Shown: positions 38,526-47,097 of the stretch, one piece after another
Layout of the letters: each line of letters begins with the position of its first letter
Numbering within the stretch: position 1 is the stretch's first letter
Made by a program: the position numbers and the translations under genes
The notes under the pieces: model-generated
What the model was told of the DNA's origin: nothing
The model's input: the letters and a program-made list of their open reading frames with translations, nothing else
Databases searched by the model: none
From: an uncultured Clostridia bacterium
GTDB lineage: Bacteria; Bacillota; Clostridia; Christensenellales; UBA3700
Reading direction: 5' to 3'
DNA length: 47,097 nt
Assembly (NCBI GenBank): GCA_945992255.1
Contig: CAMFVQ010000052.1
Location: 1-47,097, forward strand

Positions 38526-38557
38526 TAGTGCAAGAGAAATCTTGCACTATTTTTTTA
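38526..38557 (+). terminator. Rho-independent terminator of rpmE
   Basis: TAGTGCAAGA-GAAA-TCTTGCACTA + T7. Confidence 0.88.
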
Positions 38558-38580
38558 TTATAAATAACTGATAGGAAATT

Positions 38581-40371
38581 ATGAGCAGAAAAAAGAGTAC
38601 TTCAATAGGCGGACAAGCAGTCATCGAAGGTGTTATGATGCGTGGCGTACGCAGTATGGCAACGGCTGTTAGAGATGAAAAAGGTAATATTGTAGTAGAA
38701 AGTAAATATCTTAAACCTACCCAAGAAAAGAATTTTCTTTTCCGCACACCTTTTTTGCGTGGAATTTTCAATTTTGTTGGCACAATGGTGCAAGGTATGG
38801 GTACTTTGATGAGGTCGGGCGAAGTCTTTGAAGGCGAGGCAGAACCTGGCAAAATCGAAAAATGGTTTGCTTCTAAAAAAATCAATTTTTACAATATAGT
38901 TATGGCAATATCCGTGATTTTGGGTATTGCTTTGTCAATCGGGTTATTCTTCTTTTTGCCCCAATTTTTGACAAGTATTATTATCAAATATGGCAAAATT
39001 GATATGAGCAACGTTGGCACTCAGGTGGGAATGAACTTCCTTGAAGGAGTGTTGCGTATACTCATTTTTGTGGGATATATTTCGCTTACCACATTGATGA
39101 AAGATGTAAGGCGTACTTATATGTATCACGGTGCAGAGCATAAGACAATCAGCTGTTATGAAAATGACCTCGAGCTTACTGTCGAGAATGCTCGCAAAAT
39201 GACCACCGTGCATGACAGATGCGGTACAACATTTATGTTCATCGTAATGGTTGTGAGCGTGCTTGTATTTTCGCTTACTGGTTGGACAGGCAGCAATATG
39301 TGGGCAAGATTTGGTATCCGTTTGGCACTTCTTCCAGTGGTGGCAGGCGTGAGCTATGAGCTGTTGAAATTGTTTGCCAAATACGACAATTGGTTCGTAA
39401 AAATGTGCAAAGCTCCTGGTTTGTTGCTCCAAAAGCTTACTACCAAAGAGCCGACCGATGATATGCTTGAAGTGGCTATCGTGGCATTCAAGACAGTCCA
39501 AGCTATGGATGAAGACCCAACTATCCCAGTCCAAACTTTCGACACCAACAAGCCTTATCGAACATCAAGAGAAAAGATTGACAAGATTTTGGAAGCAATC
39601 AAAGCAGACGCATCCGATGGCGATTGGATTATGTGCGAAGCAATGGGCATAGGCAGGGAAGAGCTTGCCTCCAAGTCCCAAATCCGTTCTTCACAGCTTG
39701 ACAAAGCTATCGAATATGCGACCAAGAGAGCGACAGGTATGCCGCTATGGCAAGTTTTTGGCAAAGCAAACTTCTATGGCTATGACATAATCATCAACGA
39801 AAACGTGCTTTGTCCACGCCCAGAGACAGAATATCTTGCAGAACAAGTCATCAAAACTTGCAAAGAAGATAGCAGGGTACTTGATATGTGCTGTGGTAGT
39901 GGCTGTATATCAGTGGCTGTGGCACTCAATACCAATGCAAGCATTGTAGCAAGTGATATATCGGACAAGGCTTTGGATATTGCAAAACAAAACATTGAAA
40001 AGTACAATTTGCAGGAGAGAGTGGAACTTGTCCAAAGCGATTTTTGGCAAAATATCCAAGGTAAATTCGACATTGTGGTGTCCAATCCGCCTTATATCCC
40101 AACCAAAGATATAGATACACTTGACACGGAAGTCAAGGACCACGAGCCACACCTAGCTCTCGATGGTGGAGAAGATGGACTTGATGCTTATCGTACAATT
40201 TTGGCAGAGCTTGACAATCATATAGACAAAGACGGCTATATCATGTTCGAGGTAGGTATCGACCAAGCTCAGCTTGTCAAAGAAATGCTAGAAAATATGA
40301 ATTATAAATGTCGTATCGTGCAAGACCTTGAAGGTGTTGACCGCATAGTAATCGGAAAGAAAGGAAATTGA
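38581..40371 (+). CDS. prmC: DUF1385 membrane domain fused to release factor glutamine methyltransferase PrmC
   Basis: N-half [24 protein letters not shown] and [15 protein letters not shown]-half [16 protein letters not shown] and VSNPPYIP; no internal stop. Confidence 0.9.
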   Translation: MSRKKSTSIGGQAVIEGVMMRGVRSMATAVRDEKGNIVVESKYLKPTQEKNFLFRTPFLRGIFNFVGTMVQGMGTLMRSGEVFEGEAEPGKIEKWFASKKINFYNIVMAISVILGIALSIGLFFFLPQFLTSIIIKYGKIDMSNVGTQVGMNFLEGVLRILIFVGYISLTTLMKDVRRTYMYHGAEHKTISCYENDLELTVENARKMTTVHDRCGTTFMFIVMVVSVLVFSLTGWTGSNMWARFGIRLALLPVVAGVSYELLKLFAKYDNWFVKMCKAPGLLLQKLTTKEPTDDMLEVAIVAFKTVQAMDEDPTIPVQTFDTNKPYRTSREKIDKILEAIKADASDGDWIMCEAMGIGREELASKSQIRSSQLDKAIEYATKRATGMPLWQVFGKANFYGYDIIINENVLCPRPETEYLAEQVIKTCKEDSRVLDMCCGSGCISVAVALNTNASIVASDISDKALDIAKQNIEKYNLQERVELVQSDFWQNIQGKFDIVVSNPPYIPTKDIDTLDTEVKDHEPHLALDGGEDGLDAYRTILAELDNHIDKDGYIMFEVGIDQAQLVKEMLENMNYKCRIVQDLEGVDRIVIGKKGN

Positions 40372-40372
40372 T

Positions 40373-41452
40373 ATGTTTGAAAGACTAAAAAAGATGTTGG
40401 AGAGATTTGAAGAGCTTACCAACCTAATATCCGACCCAGCAGTCATTGCTGATCAAGCAAGATGGCAAAAGCTTTGTAAGGAACATTCGGACCTAGAGCG
40501 ACCAATCGAGCTATATAAACAATATCTTGCAATCGAAGAAGCAATCAACGAATGTAAAGAAATCATTGAAGATGGCTCAGATAAAGAAATGGTTATGCTT
40601 GCTAAGGAAGAGTTGTCATCTTCCAACAAACAACTCGAAGAATTGGTCGGCGAGCTAAAAATTGCATTGCTACCAGTTGACCCTAACGATGACAAAAACG
40701 TTATTGTAGAAATCAGAGCGGGTGCAGGTGGCGAAGAAGCTGGACTTTTCGGCGCCCAACTTGTGCGTATGTATATGCGTTATGCTGAGCGTATGCGTTG
40801 GAAAATCCAAGAAATTGATATGAACTATACCGAGCTTGGTGGCGCTAAGGAAGTTACTTTTATGATAAGTGGCAATGGCGCATTCAGCAAGTTGAAATTC
40901 GAGAGTGGTGTACACAGAGTGCAAAGAGTGCCAGAGACAGAGTCCCAAGGCAGAGTACACACTTCTACCGTAACAGTTGCGGTACTTCCAGAAGTGGAGA
41001 ATATCGACATCGAGATTTTGGATAAGGACTTGAAGATAGACACATACCGCAGTGGTGGCGCAGGCGGACAGCACGTCAACAAAACAGACAGTGCAGTGCG
41101 TATGACACACTTGCCAACAGGCATTGTGGTAACTAGCCAAGACGAGCGAAGCCAAATCAAGAATAGAGAGCGTGCTATGAGCGTACTCAAATCAAGATTG
41201 TACGACTATTATCAAAGCAAAGCCGACAGCGAATATGCTGCCAACAGAAAATCGCAAATTGGTACTGGCGACCGCTCGGAGAAAATCCGTACCTACAACT
41301 TCCCACAAAATCGTGTGACTGATCACCGCATAGGCTTTACTATGTACAACTTGCTCGACTTTATGGACGGTGACTTGTTCGAGATGATAGAGGCACTCCA
41401 AATTGCCAACCAAACAAAACTTCTATCCCAAGTAGAAGGTGAAAATAATTGA
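40373..41452 (+). CDS. prfA: Peptide chain release factor 1
   Basis: [41 protein letters not shown]. Confidence 0.96.
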   Translation: MFERLKKMLERFEELTNLISDPAVIADQARWQKLCKEHSDLERPIELYKQYLAIEEAINECKEIIEDGSDKEMVMLAKEELSSSNKQLEELVGELKIALLPVDPNDDKNVIVEIRAGAGGEEAGLFGAQLVRMYMRYAERMRWKIQEIDMNYTELGGAKEVTFMISGNGAFSKLKFESGVHRVQRVPETESQGRVHTSTVTVAVLPEVENIDIEILDKDLKIDTYRSGGAGGQHVNKTDSAVRMTHLPTGIVVTSQDERSQIKNRERAMSVLKSRLYDYYQSKADSEYAANRKSQIGTGDRSEKIRTYNFPQNRVTDHRIGFTMYNLLDFMDGDLFEMIEALQIANQTKLLSQVEGENN

Positions 41453-41506
41453 CAAAACCAACAACGATAATTTATTATTTAGTTAGATACAATATAGGAG
41501 TATATT

Positions 41507-42994
41507 ATGAACTATATAAGCACAAGAAACAAAGAAATCAAATGCACTTCTGCCCAAGCTATTGTCAATGGACTTGCAAGCGATGGTGGATTGTTTGTAC
41601 CAGAGTCTTTCCCTGTATTGAGCAAGGAAGATTTTGATACTCTTATCCAAATGAGCTATCCAGAGCGTGTAGCCTTTGTACTTGCAAAATATCTCGAAGA
41701 TTACACTTATGAGGAATTGTTAGAGTTCAGCCAACAAGCTTATGGTCGTTTTTATGGCGATGACCCATGTCCGCTTGTCAACATTGATGACAATGTATAT
41801 GTGCTAGAACTTTGGCATGGACCAACTTGTGCGTTCAAAGATATGGCTCTTACAATGTTGCCACATTTGTTGTCAGCAGCTCGCAAAAAAGTGGGCGAGA
41901 GTGACCGCACTTTGATTTTGGTTGCAACATCTGGTGACACAGGCAAAGCAGCACTTGAAGGCTTCAAAGATGTGGAAGGCACAGATATTATTGTATTCTA
42001 TCCAAGTGATGGCGTATCCGATATGCAAAAACTTCAAATGATGACTCAAGAAGGAAGTAATGTATTTGTATGTGCTATCAAGGGCAACTTTGATGATGCT
42101 CAATCAGCTGTCAAGAGAATTTTTGCCGACAAAGATATGGCAGACAAGCTCAAAGCTGCTGGCTACAAGTTGTCATCTGCCAATTCTATCAACTGGGGCC
42201 GTCTTGCTCCTCAAATTGCTTACTATGTATCAAGCTATTGTGACCTTTTGTCATATGGCAAAATCCAACTTGGCGACAAGGTAAACTTCTGTGTTCCAAG
42301 TGGCAATTTTGGCAATATTTTGGCAGGATATTATGCTTCCAAAATGGGAGTTGGAGTCAACAAACTTATTTGCGCAAGCAATATGAACAACATTTTGACA
42401 GACTTCTTCACATCTGGAGAATACAATACCAACAGAGAATTCTACAAGACAATGAGTCCATCAATGGATATACTGATTTCTTCCAACCTCGAGAGACTTT
42501 TGTTCGAGTTCTGTGGCAGAGATGACAAGTTGATGGCTGAGAGAATGGCTTCACTCAAACAAAATGGCAAATATAGCATTTCTAAAGAAGAGCTACTTGC
42601 TTTGAAACAAGTGTTTGAAGTAGGCTATGCAACCGAAGAAGAAACTCAAGCAACTATTGACAACACTCTTGATATGTATGACTACCTTATGGACACCCAC
42701 ACTGGCGTTGCTATGAGCGTGTTCAATGACTATGTTGCCCAAACTCAAGATGAGGACACTCCAAGTGTAGTTGTATCGACAGCCAATGCATACAAGTTCC
42801 CATGCGATGTATACAGCTCTTTGACAGGTAGCTATGTAGAAGATGCTTTCAAAGCAGCAAAGAAACTCGAGAGTTACAGCGGAGAAGAAGTGCCAGTTCC
42901 ACTTCGTGACCTTGACAAAAAGCAAGTAAGATTCGACAAAGTCATCGACAAGAGTCAAATCGAAAACGAAGTTTTGGAGTATGTGAAAAAATAA
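41507..42994 (+). CDS. thrC: Threonine synthase
   Basis: YISTRNKEIKCTSAQAIVNGLASDGGLFVP, HGPTCAFKDMAL, ATSGDTGKAAL. Confidence 0.95.
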   Translation: MNYISTRNKEIKCTSAQAIVNGLASDGGLFVPESFPVLSKEDFDTLIQMSYPERVAFVLAKYLEDYTYEELLEFSQQAYGRFYGDDPCPLVNIDDNVYVLELWHGPTCAFKDMALTMLPHLLSAARKKVGESDRTLILVATSGDTGKAALEGFKDVEGTDIIVFYPSDGVSDMQKLQMMTQEGSNVFVCAIKGNFDDAQSAVKRIFADKDMADKLKAAGYKLSSANSINWGRLAPQIAYYVSSYCDLLSYGKIQLGDKVNFCVPSGNFGNILAGYYASKMGVGVNKLICASNMNNILTDFFTSGEYNTNREFYKTMSPSMDILISSNLERLLFEFCGRDDKLMAERMASLKQNGKYSISKEELLALKQVFEVGYATEEETQATIDNTLDMYDYLMDTHTGVAMSVFNDYVAQTQDEDTPSVVVSTANAYKFPCDVYSSLTGSYVEDAFKAAKKLESYSGEEVPVPLRDLDKKQVRFDKVIDKSQIENEVLEYVKK

Positions 42995-43036
42995 CATTTC
43001 CCAAAAACTATAATATTTGACACAAATATTGCATTC

Positions 43037-43072
43037 AAAGAACATATCCAATCGATATGTTCTTTACTTTTT
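43037..43072 (+). terminator. Rho-independent terminator after thrC
   Basis: AAAGAACATATC-CAATC-GATATGTTCTTT + T-rich. Confidence 0.78.
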
Positions 43073-43132
43073 TATATTTATATGATATAATTTTTGTGAA
43101 AATTTTAATAAATATATAGTAGGAGAACAAAA

Positions 43133-44134
43133 ATGGCAAAAAAAATTATTTATAGTGCGATTCAACCATCAGGCATAATGACGTTAGGAAATTTTATTGG
43201 TGCTGTAAATAATTGGCGTAGCATTCAAGAAAATCCAGACAACCAATGTTTGTTTGCTTTGGCTGACTTACACACAATTACCGTAAGACAAGACCCAGAA
43301 CAATTTAGAAAAAATGCTATGTCTTTCTTTGCTTTGCTTATGGCAATGGGCATTGACAAAGACAAGTCAATTTTGTATTTTCAATCTCACGTGCATGAGC
43401 ATAGCGAGCTTGCTTGGCTGCTCAACTGCTACACTTATGTGGGCGAGATGAGCCGTATGACTCAGTTCAAGGACAAGTCTGCTAAACACAGCGACAACAT
43501 CAATATGGGACTTATGGACTATCCAGTGCTTATGGCGGCTGACATTTTGCTCTATGGTACCAATGTTGTGCCAGTGGGAGTAGACCAACTCCAACACCTA
43601 GAGATTGCTCGTGATATTGCAGTGAGAGTCAACAATATTTATGGTGATATTTTCAATGTTCCTGAGGGTATGGTCAACAAAGTTGGTGCCAAGATTATGA
43701 GTTTGCAAGACCCAACTGCTAAGATGAGTAAGTCGGACCCAACACCAAATGCAGTGGTAAGCGTGCTTGATGACCCAGCTGTGATACTCAAAAAGTTCAA
43801 AAAAGCAGTGACAGACAGCGATACCAATATCATCTATGACCCAGAGAATAAGCCGGGCATTTCCAACTTGCTTACTATATTGGCAGTATGTACAGGCAAG
43901 AGCATAGAAGATGTTGTAGCTGAGTGTGATGGACTTAGATATGGCGATCTAAAAATCCGTGTTGCAGATGCTGTCATCGAGATGATAAGACCATTTAGAG
44001 CAAAATATGATGCTTTGATGGCTGATGAGGCATACTTGCTCGAAGTTGCAAGAGAGGGAAGAGATAAGGCAGCTGAGCTTGCTAGACCATATCTCGAAAA
44101 ATTCAAGCGTGCTATAGGATATGTGCTAATTTAA
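43133..44134 (+). CDS. trpS: Tryptophanyl-tRNA synthetase
   Basis: SAIQPSGIMTLGNFIGA, DPTAKMSKSD. Confidence 0.96.
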   Translation: MAKKIIYSAIQPSGIMTLGNFIGAVNNWRSIQENPDNQCLFALADLHTITVRQDPEQFRKNAMSFFALLMAMGIDKDKSILYFQSHVHEHSELAWLLNCYTYVGEMSRMTQFKDKSAKHSDNINMGLMDYPVLMAADILLYGTNVVPVGVDQLQHLEIARDIAVRVNNIYGDIFNVPEGMVNKVGAKIMSLQDPTAKMSKSDPTPNAVVSVLDDPAVILKKFKKAVTDSDTNIIYDPENKPGISNLLTILAVCTGKSIEDVVAECDGLRYGDLKIRVADAVIEMIRPFRAKYDALMADEAYLLEVAREGRDKAAELARPYLEKFKRAIGYVLI

Positions 44135-45006
44135 TGTTCGGATACGTTATACCTGACAAACCAAATATGTTCATCAAGGACTTTACAGTCTACAAGGCTT
44201 TCTATTGTGGATTGTGCAAGTCTATTGGCAAAAAATGCGGTCAAATGATGAGATTTACCACCAATTATGACATAACATTCTTGTCAGTGCTGGCACATGA
44301 TATTTTGGATAAAGAAGTAGTTTTCAACAATGAGTCTTGCATTTTGTCACCACTCAAAAAAAAGAGCATTGTCAAAGATAACGACTTGCTAAGACAAATT
44401 GTCAATATAAACACGATTTTGGCACATTATAAATTGCAAGACAATATCATTGATGACAATTCTCTCAAAGCTAAAATGCTAAATGCTGTCGTAGTCAAAA
44501 AACATTACAAAAGAGCCAAAGTTGAGAGCGAAAACTATGACAAAATTGTGGGAGAGGGCTACAAAGAGCTTAGACAGCTCGAACAAAACAATACCGCAGG
44601 TGCAGAGATAGTTGCCCACCCATTCGGCAATATTATGCTTGAGATTGCCAAAGAGCTTTTTGGTGAAAAATACACCGACAGCTTGGGCGAGATTATGTAC
44701 AACGTGGGCAAATGGATATATTGTGTAGATGCCATTGATGACATTGATGATGATTTCAAAGAGCAAAAATACAACGTTTTCCTAGTAGATTATGACTACA
44801 AAGACAAAGCAACATTCTTAGCCGACAAGCAAGAGGAATTGGAACTGTTGCTGATGAGCTGTTACAACAAAATATCTTCAGCTTATGACAATATACAACT
44901 CACTCGTTATGACGGAGTGATTACCAACATTTTGTGGTACGGAATACTACAAAGAACCAAAGAAATTTTAAGGAGCGTGACCAAGTGCGAAAAGATCCGT
45001 ATTTGA
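44134..45006 (+). CDS. DUF5685-family protein
   Basis: MFGYVIPDKPNMFIKDFTVYKAFYCGLCKSIGKKCGQMMRFTTNYD. Confidence 0.75.
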   Translation: MFGYVIPDKPNMFIKDFTVYKAFYCGLCKSIGKKCGQMMRFTTNYDITFLSVLAHDILDKEVVFNNESCILSPLKKKSIVKDNDLLRQIVNINTILAHYKLQDNIIDDNSLKAKMLNAVVVKKHYKRAKVESENYDKIVGEGYKELRQLEQNNTAGAEIVAHPFGNIMLEIAKELFGEKYTDSLGEIMYNVGKWIYCVDAIDDIDDDFKEQKYNVFLVDYDYKDKATFLADKQEELELLLMSCYNKISSAYDNIQLTRYDGVITNILWYGILQRTKEILRSVTKCEKIRI

Positions 45007-45623
45007 TTCTTGGGGTTAGCCATGATGCAACCCAAACACAAATTACCGCAGCATATGAAAGTTTGCGTGCAATTTACCAAAACCAACTCTTTGAAGAAGG
45101 CGAAGTTGGCAATGAGGCAGGTCGCAAACTAGCTGAGCTTGATGCGGCTTATCAAGAGTGCTTAGAAGAAAAACAAAACGATTTTACTGTGACAACAAGT
45201 GGAAGTTTTGGCGATATTGAAAATCTAATTCGTGCAGGCAACATCGAAGATGCTCAGACAATGCTCGACAATATCGAAACTCGTGATGCCAAGTGGCACT
45301 ATCTTCAAGCCGTGATTTATCACAAAAGAGGCTGGAATGTAGAGAGCAAAAAACAGCTTGATATTGCAATCACTTTGGACGACACCAACGAAGATTACAA
45401 ACAAGCTAGAGAAAGATTGAACAAAGTTTTGGCTGGCGCAAATGCCGAGGAGAGTAGCTCCCAAAATGGCAGTGCTAGACAACAACGTGCAGGGTATTCT
45501 CGCCCTGACAAAAATCCACAATCGGCTTCAACCGCTGATGCTTGCTGCAACACTTGTAGCACGCTTATATGCTTGGATTGTTGCTGTGAAAGTTGTGGTG
45601 GGGACTTGATTCCTTGTTGCTGA
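44985..45623 (+). CDS. J-like domain protein with TPR-like middle and Cys-rich C-terminus
   Basis: DPYLILGVSHDATQTQITAAYESLRAIY..., tail CCNTCSTLICLDCCCESCGGDLIPCC; GTG 44985 with AAGGAG SD. Confidence 0.75.
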   Translation: MRKDPYLILGVSHDATQTQITAAYESLRAIYQNQLFEEGEVGNEAGRKLAELDAAYQECLEEKQNDFTVTTSGSFGDIENLIRAGNIEDAQTMLDNIETRDAKWHYLQAVIYHKRGWNVESKKQLDIAITLDDTNEDYKQARERLNKVLAGANAEESSSQNGSARQQRAGYSRPDKNPQSASTADACCNTCSTLICLDCCCESCGGDLIPCC

Positions 45624-45624
45624 T

Positions 45625-46212
45625 ATGAGAAACCAAAGAAGTTACAATGTAGCAATCGCAGGTATTTCGGCAGCATTGACGATTATTTCGTTGATGCTTG
45701 CCATTTTTTTACCCACAATGAAGCTTGCTTTCTTTGTGATTTCTTCACTTTGCAGCGCTATGCCACTCACCAAAGATAGGTGGTGGGCATCGGTTGCAAC
45801 CTTTGTTGTGGCTGGACTTATAGGCTTTTTTGTAGGCAATATCAAAGCTATTCCTTACCTTTTGTTTTTTGGACCATATTCTTTGATAGCGTGGCTGTGC
45901 GACTTCAAATTGTATGATACAAGACTAAACAAAGCTCTCAAAATAATTGTTATTGTGGTGCTAAAACTTACTTATTTTGCACTTGCTTTTTGGGGTTGCT
46001 ACAAGCTGATGGGATTGGTGATAAGTGATATTGTCATCGGCAAATTCACAATGAACACACCTGTATTTTGGCTGGTGGGCTTGGTAATATTTAGCTTGTA
46101 TGACCCACTATATCGCTGGGTATACAAGGTTATGTGCTACAAAATAAACAAACTTGTGGGCAATGGGGGAAACAATTCTGCACCACCAAAGAATGAGGAC
46201 TTGTTCGACTAG
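45625..46212 (+). CDS. Multi-pass membrane protein of unknown function
   Basis: Several hydrophobic segments; starts 2 nt after the J-like gene. Confidence 0.7.
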   Translation: MRNQRSYNVAIAGISAALTIISLMLAIFLPTMKLAFFVISSLCSAMPLTKDRWWASVATFVVAGLIGFFVGNIKAIPYLLFFGPYSLIAWLCDFKLYDTRLNKALKIIVIVVLKLTYFALAFWGCYKLMGLVISDIVIGKFTMNTPVFWLVGLVIFSLYDPLYRWVYKVMCYKINKLVGNGGNNSAPPKNEDLFD

Positions 46213-46382
46213 ATATGCTTGTAGATTTGGGGATATTCAGTTTATTGGGGAGCATGTCAAGGCAATCAATAAATGAGATTGTATATGAGCAATGTCGAGA
46301 TATTTTCGCAAAATAATCATCATATAGCATAATATTATTTTGAAAGAATATAGCAAAAACTCAATACATATACGCAAAAATG

Positions 46383-46415
46383 AAAAAAGTAGACTTGGTT
46401 GAGCCTACTTTTTTT
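46383..46415. terminator. Bidirectional rho-independent terminator
   Basis: AAAAAAGTAGACT-TGGTTG-AGCCTACTTTTTTT. Confidence 0.75.
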
Positions 46416-46463
46416 GATAATTTGGATATTATCAAGCAATGGGTTGTCTAGTATGTATATGTA

Positions 46464-46778
46464 TTATGGAGTTGGGGTCTCAGGTGGTCGCTCAGGAGTA
46501 GTAGTTCCTCCGCCTGTGCCTGTTCCACCAGTGCCAGTACCTCCCGTTCCACTGCCGCCAGTTGTGCCTCCACCGCCAACTATCACTGGCCTTTGACAGC
46601 AACATTGCATTGCCATCATAATTAGCAACAAGCAAGTGCAGTCACAGCAAGAGCCACTTCTACTTTGTCTGTTGTCATTGTATCCACAACCTAAGCAATC
46701 TCCAAATTCATCTGCTCGGTCACATTTGTTGTTGCAACAGCACATCAGCAGCAACAACCACAAACAACAATTGTTCAT
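46464..46778 (-). CDS. Cys-rich small protein with Gly/Thr/Pro tail, coat-like candidate
   Basis: SD AAGGAGG 6 nt before ATG; 15 Cys in 104 aa; GGTGTGG repeats. Confidence 0.7.
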   Translation of the reverse strand: MNNCCLWLLLLMCCCNNKCDRADEFGDCLGCGYNDNRQSRSGSCCDCTCLLLIMMAMQCCCQRPVIVGGGGTTGGSGTGGTGTGGTGTGGGTTTPERPPETPTP

Positions 46779-46813
46779 ATTTGCCTCCTTTTTTACATTG
46801 TTATTGCTTAATC

Positions 46814-46841
46814 TACAATATGAGACAAAATATTTTTTGGT
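46814..46841 (-). promoter_or_regulatory. Sigma-K-like promoter for the Cys-rich gene
   Basis: Minus strand AC-N17-CATATTGTA. Confidence 0.35.
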
Positions 46842-47097
46842 GAATGAGTTAATATGTATGTAGGCTCATACGAACATAGAACCCAATAGGGCATCGCATT
46901 TTGCACGAGAGTAGAAAGCCAAAAGCAGAAAAGTCTAGCAATTTTTGGGATTGTCAAAAGATAAAAGCTAAGAAAAATAATATCAACAAATGTTCAAGAG
47001 CGGCTTTAGGTGGCTTTTATTGGTAGAAACATAGAAAAACACTATAAATTTTGGGCGAGCGGTGACAAAACATAAAGAAAGCTGGGGGGGGGGGGGG

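Noticed and set aside
42995-43132. Possible T-box leader before trpS
   Set aside because: The leader after the thrC terminator is too short and lacks the T-box sequence; a simple sigA promoter and SD are present
46253-46315. 20-codon ORF MSRQSINEIVYEQCRDIFAK with GGGGAG upstream
   Set aside because: No promoter, no recognisable family, fits chance in an intergenic region
46399-46596. Plus-strand Pro-rich ORF (VPPPVPVPPVPVPP...)
   Set aside because: Exact antisense of the Gly/Thr-rich tail of the Cys-rich minus-strand gene, which has the better SD

Overview
The window is a 47 kb piece of a low-GC chromosome that looks like a sporulating Clostridia-type Firmicute (inferred from spoIIID, spoVG, a putative spoVM, three Spo0A-box-like sites and Firmicutes synteny). 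In order, it contains: a mannoside-use operon (PfkB kinase, manA, GH2 beta-mannosidase); a stand-alone trpB; a 1225-aa five-module lipoprotein with a second C-terminal membrane anchor; two half-size TSUP (TauE/SafE) transporters; spoIIID; a TtcA-like PP-loop ATPase divergent from a COG2426 exporter; a lipoprotein; a five-part lipid-like operon (PAP2, degenerate PAP2, acyl-CoA ligase, FGGY kinase); spoVG and murC; pcrA and ligA; the core run yicC-gmk-rpoZ-coaBC-priA-def-fmt-rsmB-rlmN-rsgA-rpe; then rpmE, a DUF1385::PrmC fusion, prfA, thrC, trpS, a DUF5685/J-like pair and a Cys-rich small protein. The strongest hidden item is a 26-codon ORF at 36849-36929 that is missing from the ORF track. It has a good SD, sits just downstream of rsgA-rpe, and matches the length and pattern of SpoVM. 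Other notable items are helically phased Spo0A boxes upstream of an unknown gene, a perfect operator-like palindrome filling the spoVG promoter spacer, repeated leaderless-type promoter layouts, a catalytically degenerate PAP2 paralogue, and a Cys-rich, coat-like protein behind a sigma-K-like promoter. No tRNA, rRNA, CRISPR array or transposase was recognised. All calls come from reading by eye; no database search was run.
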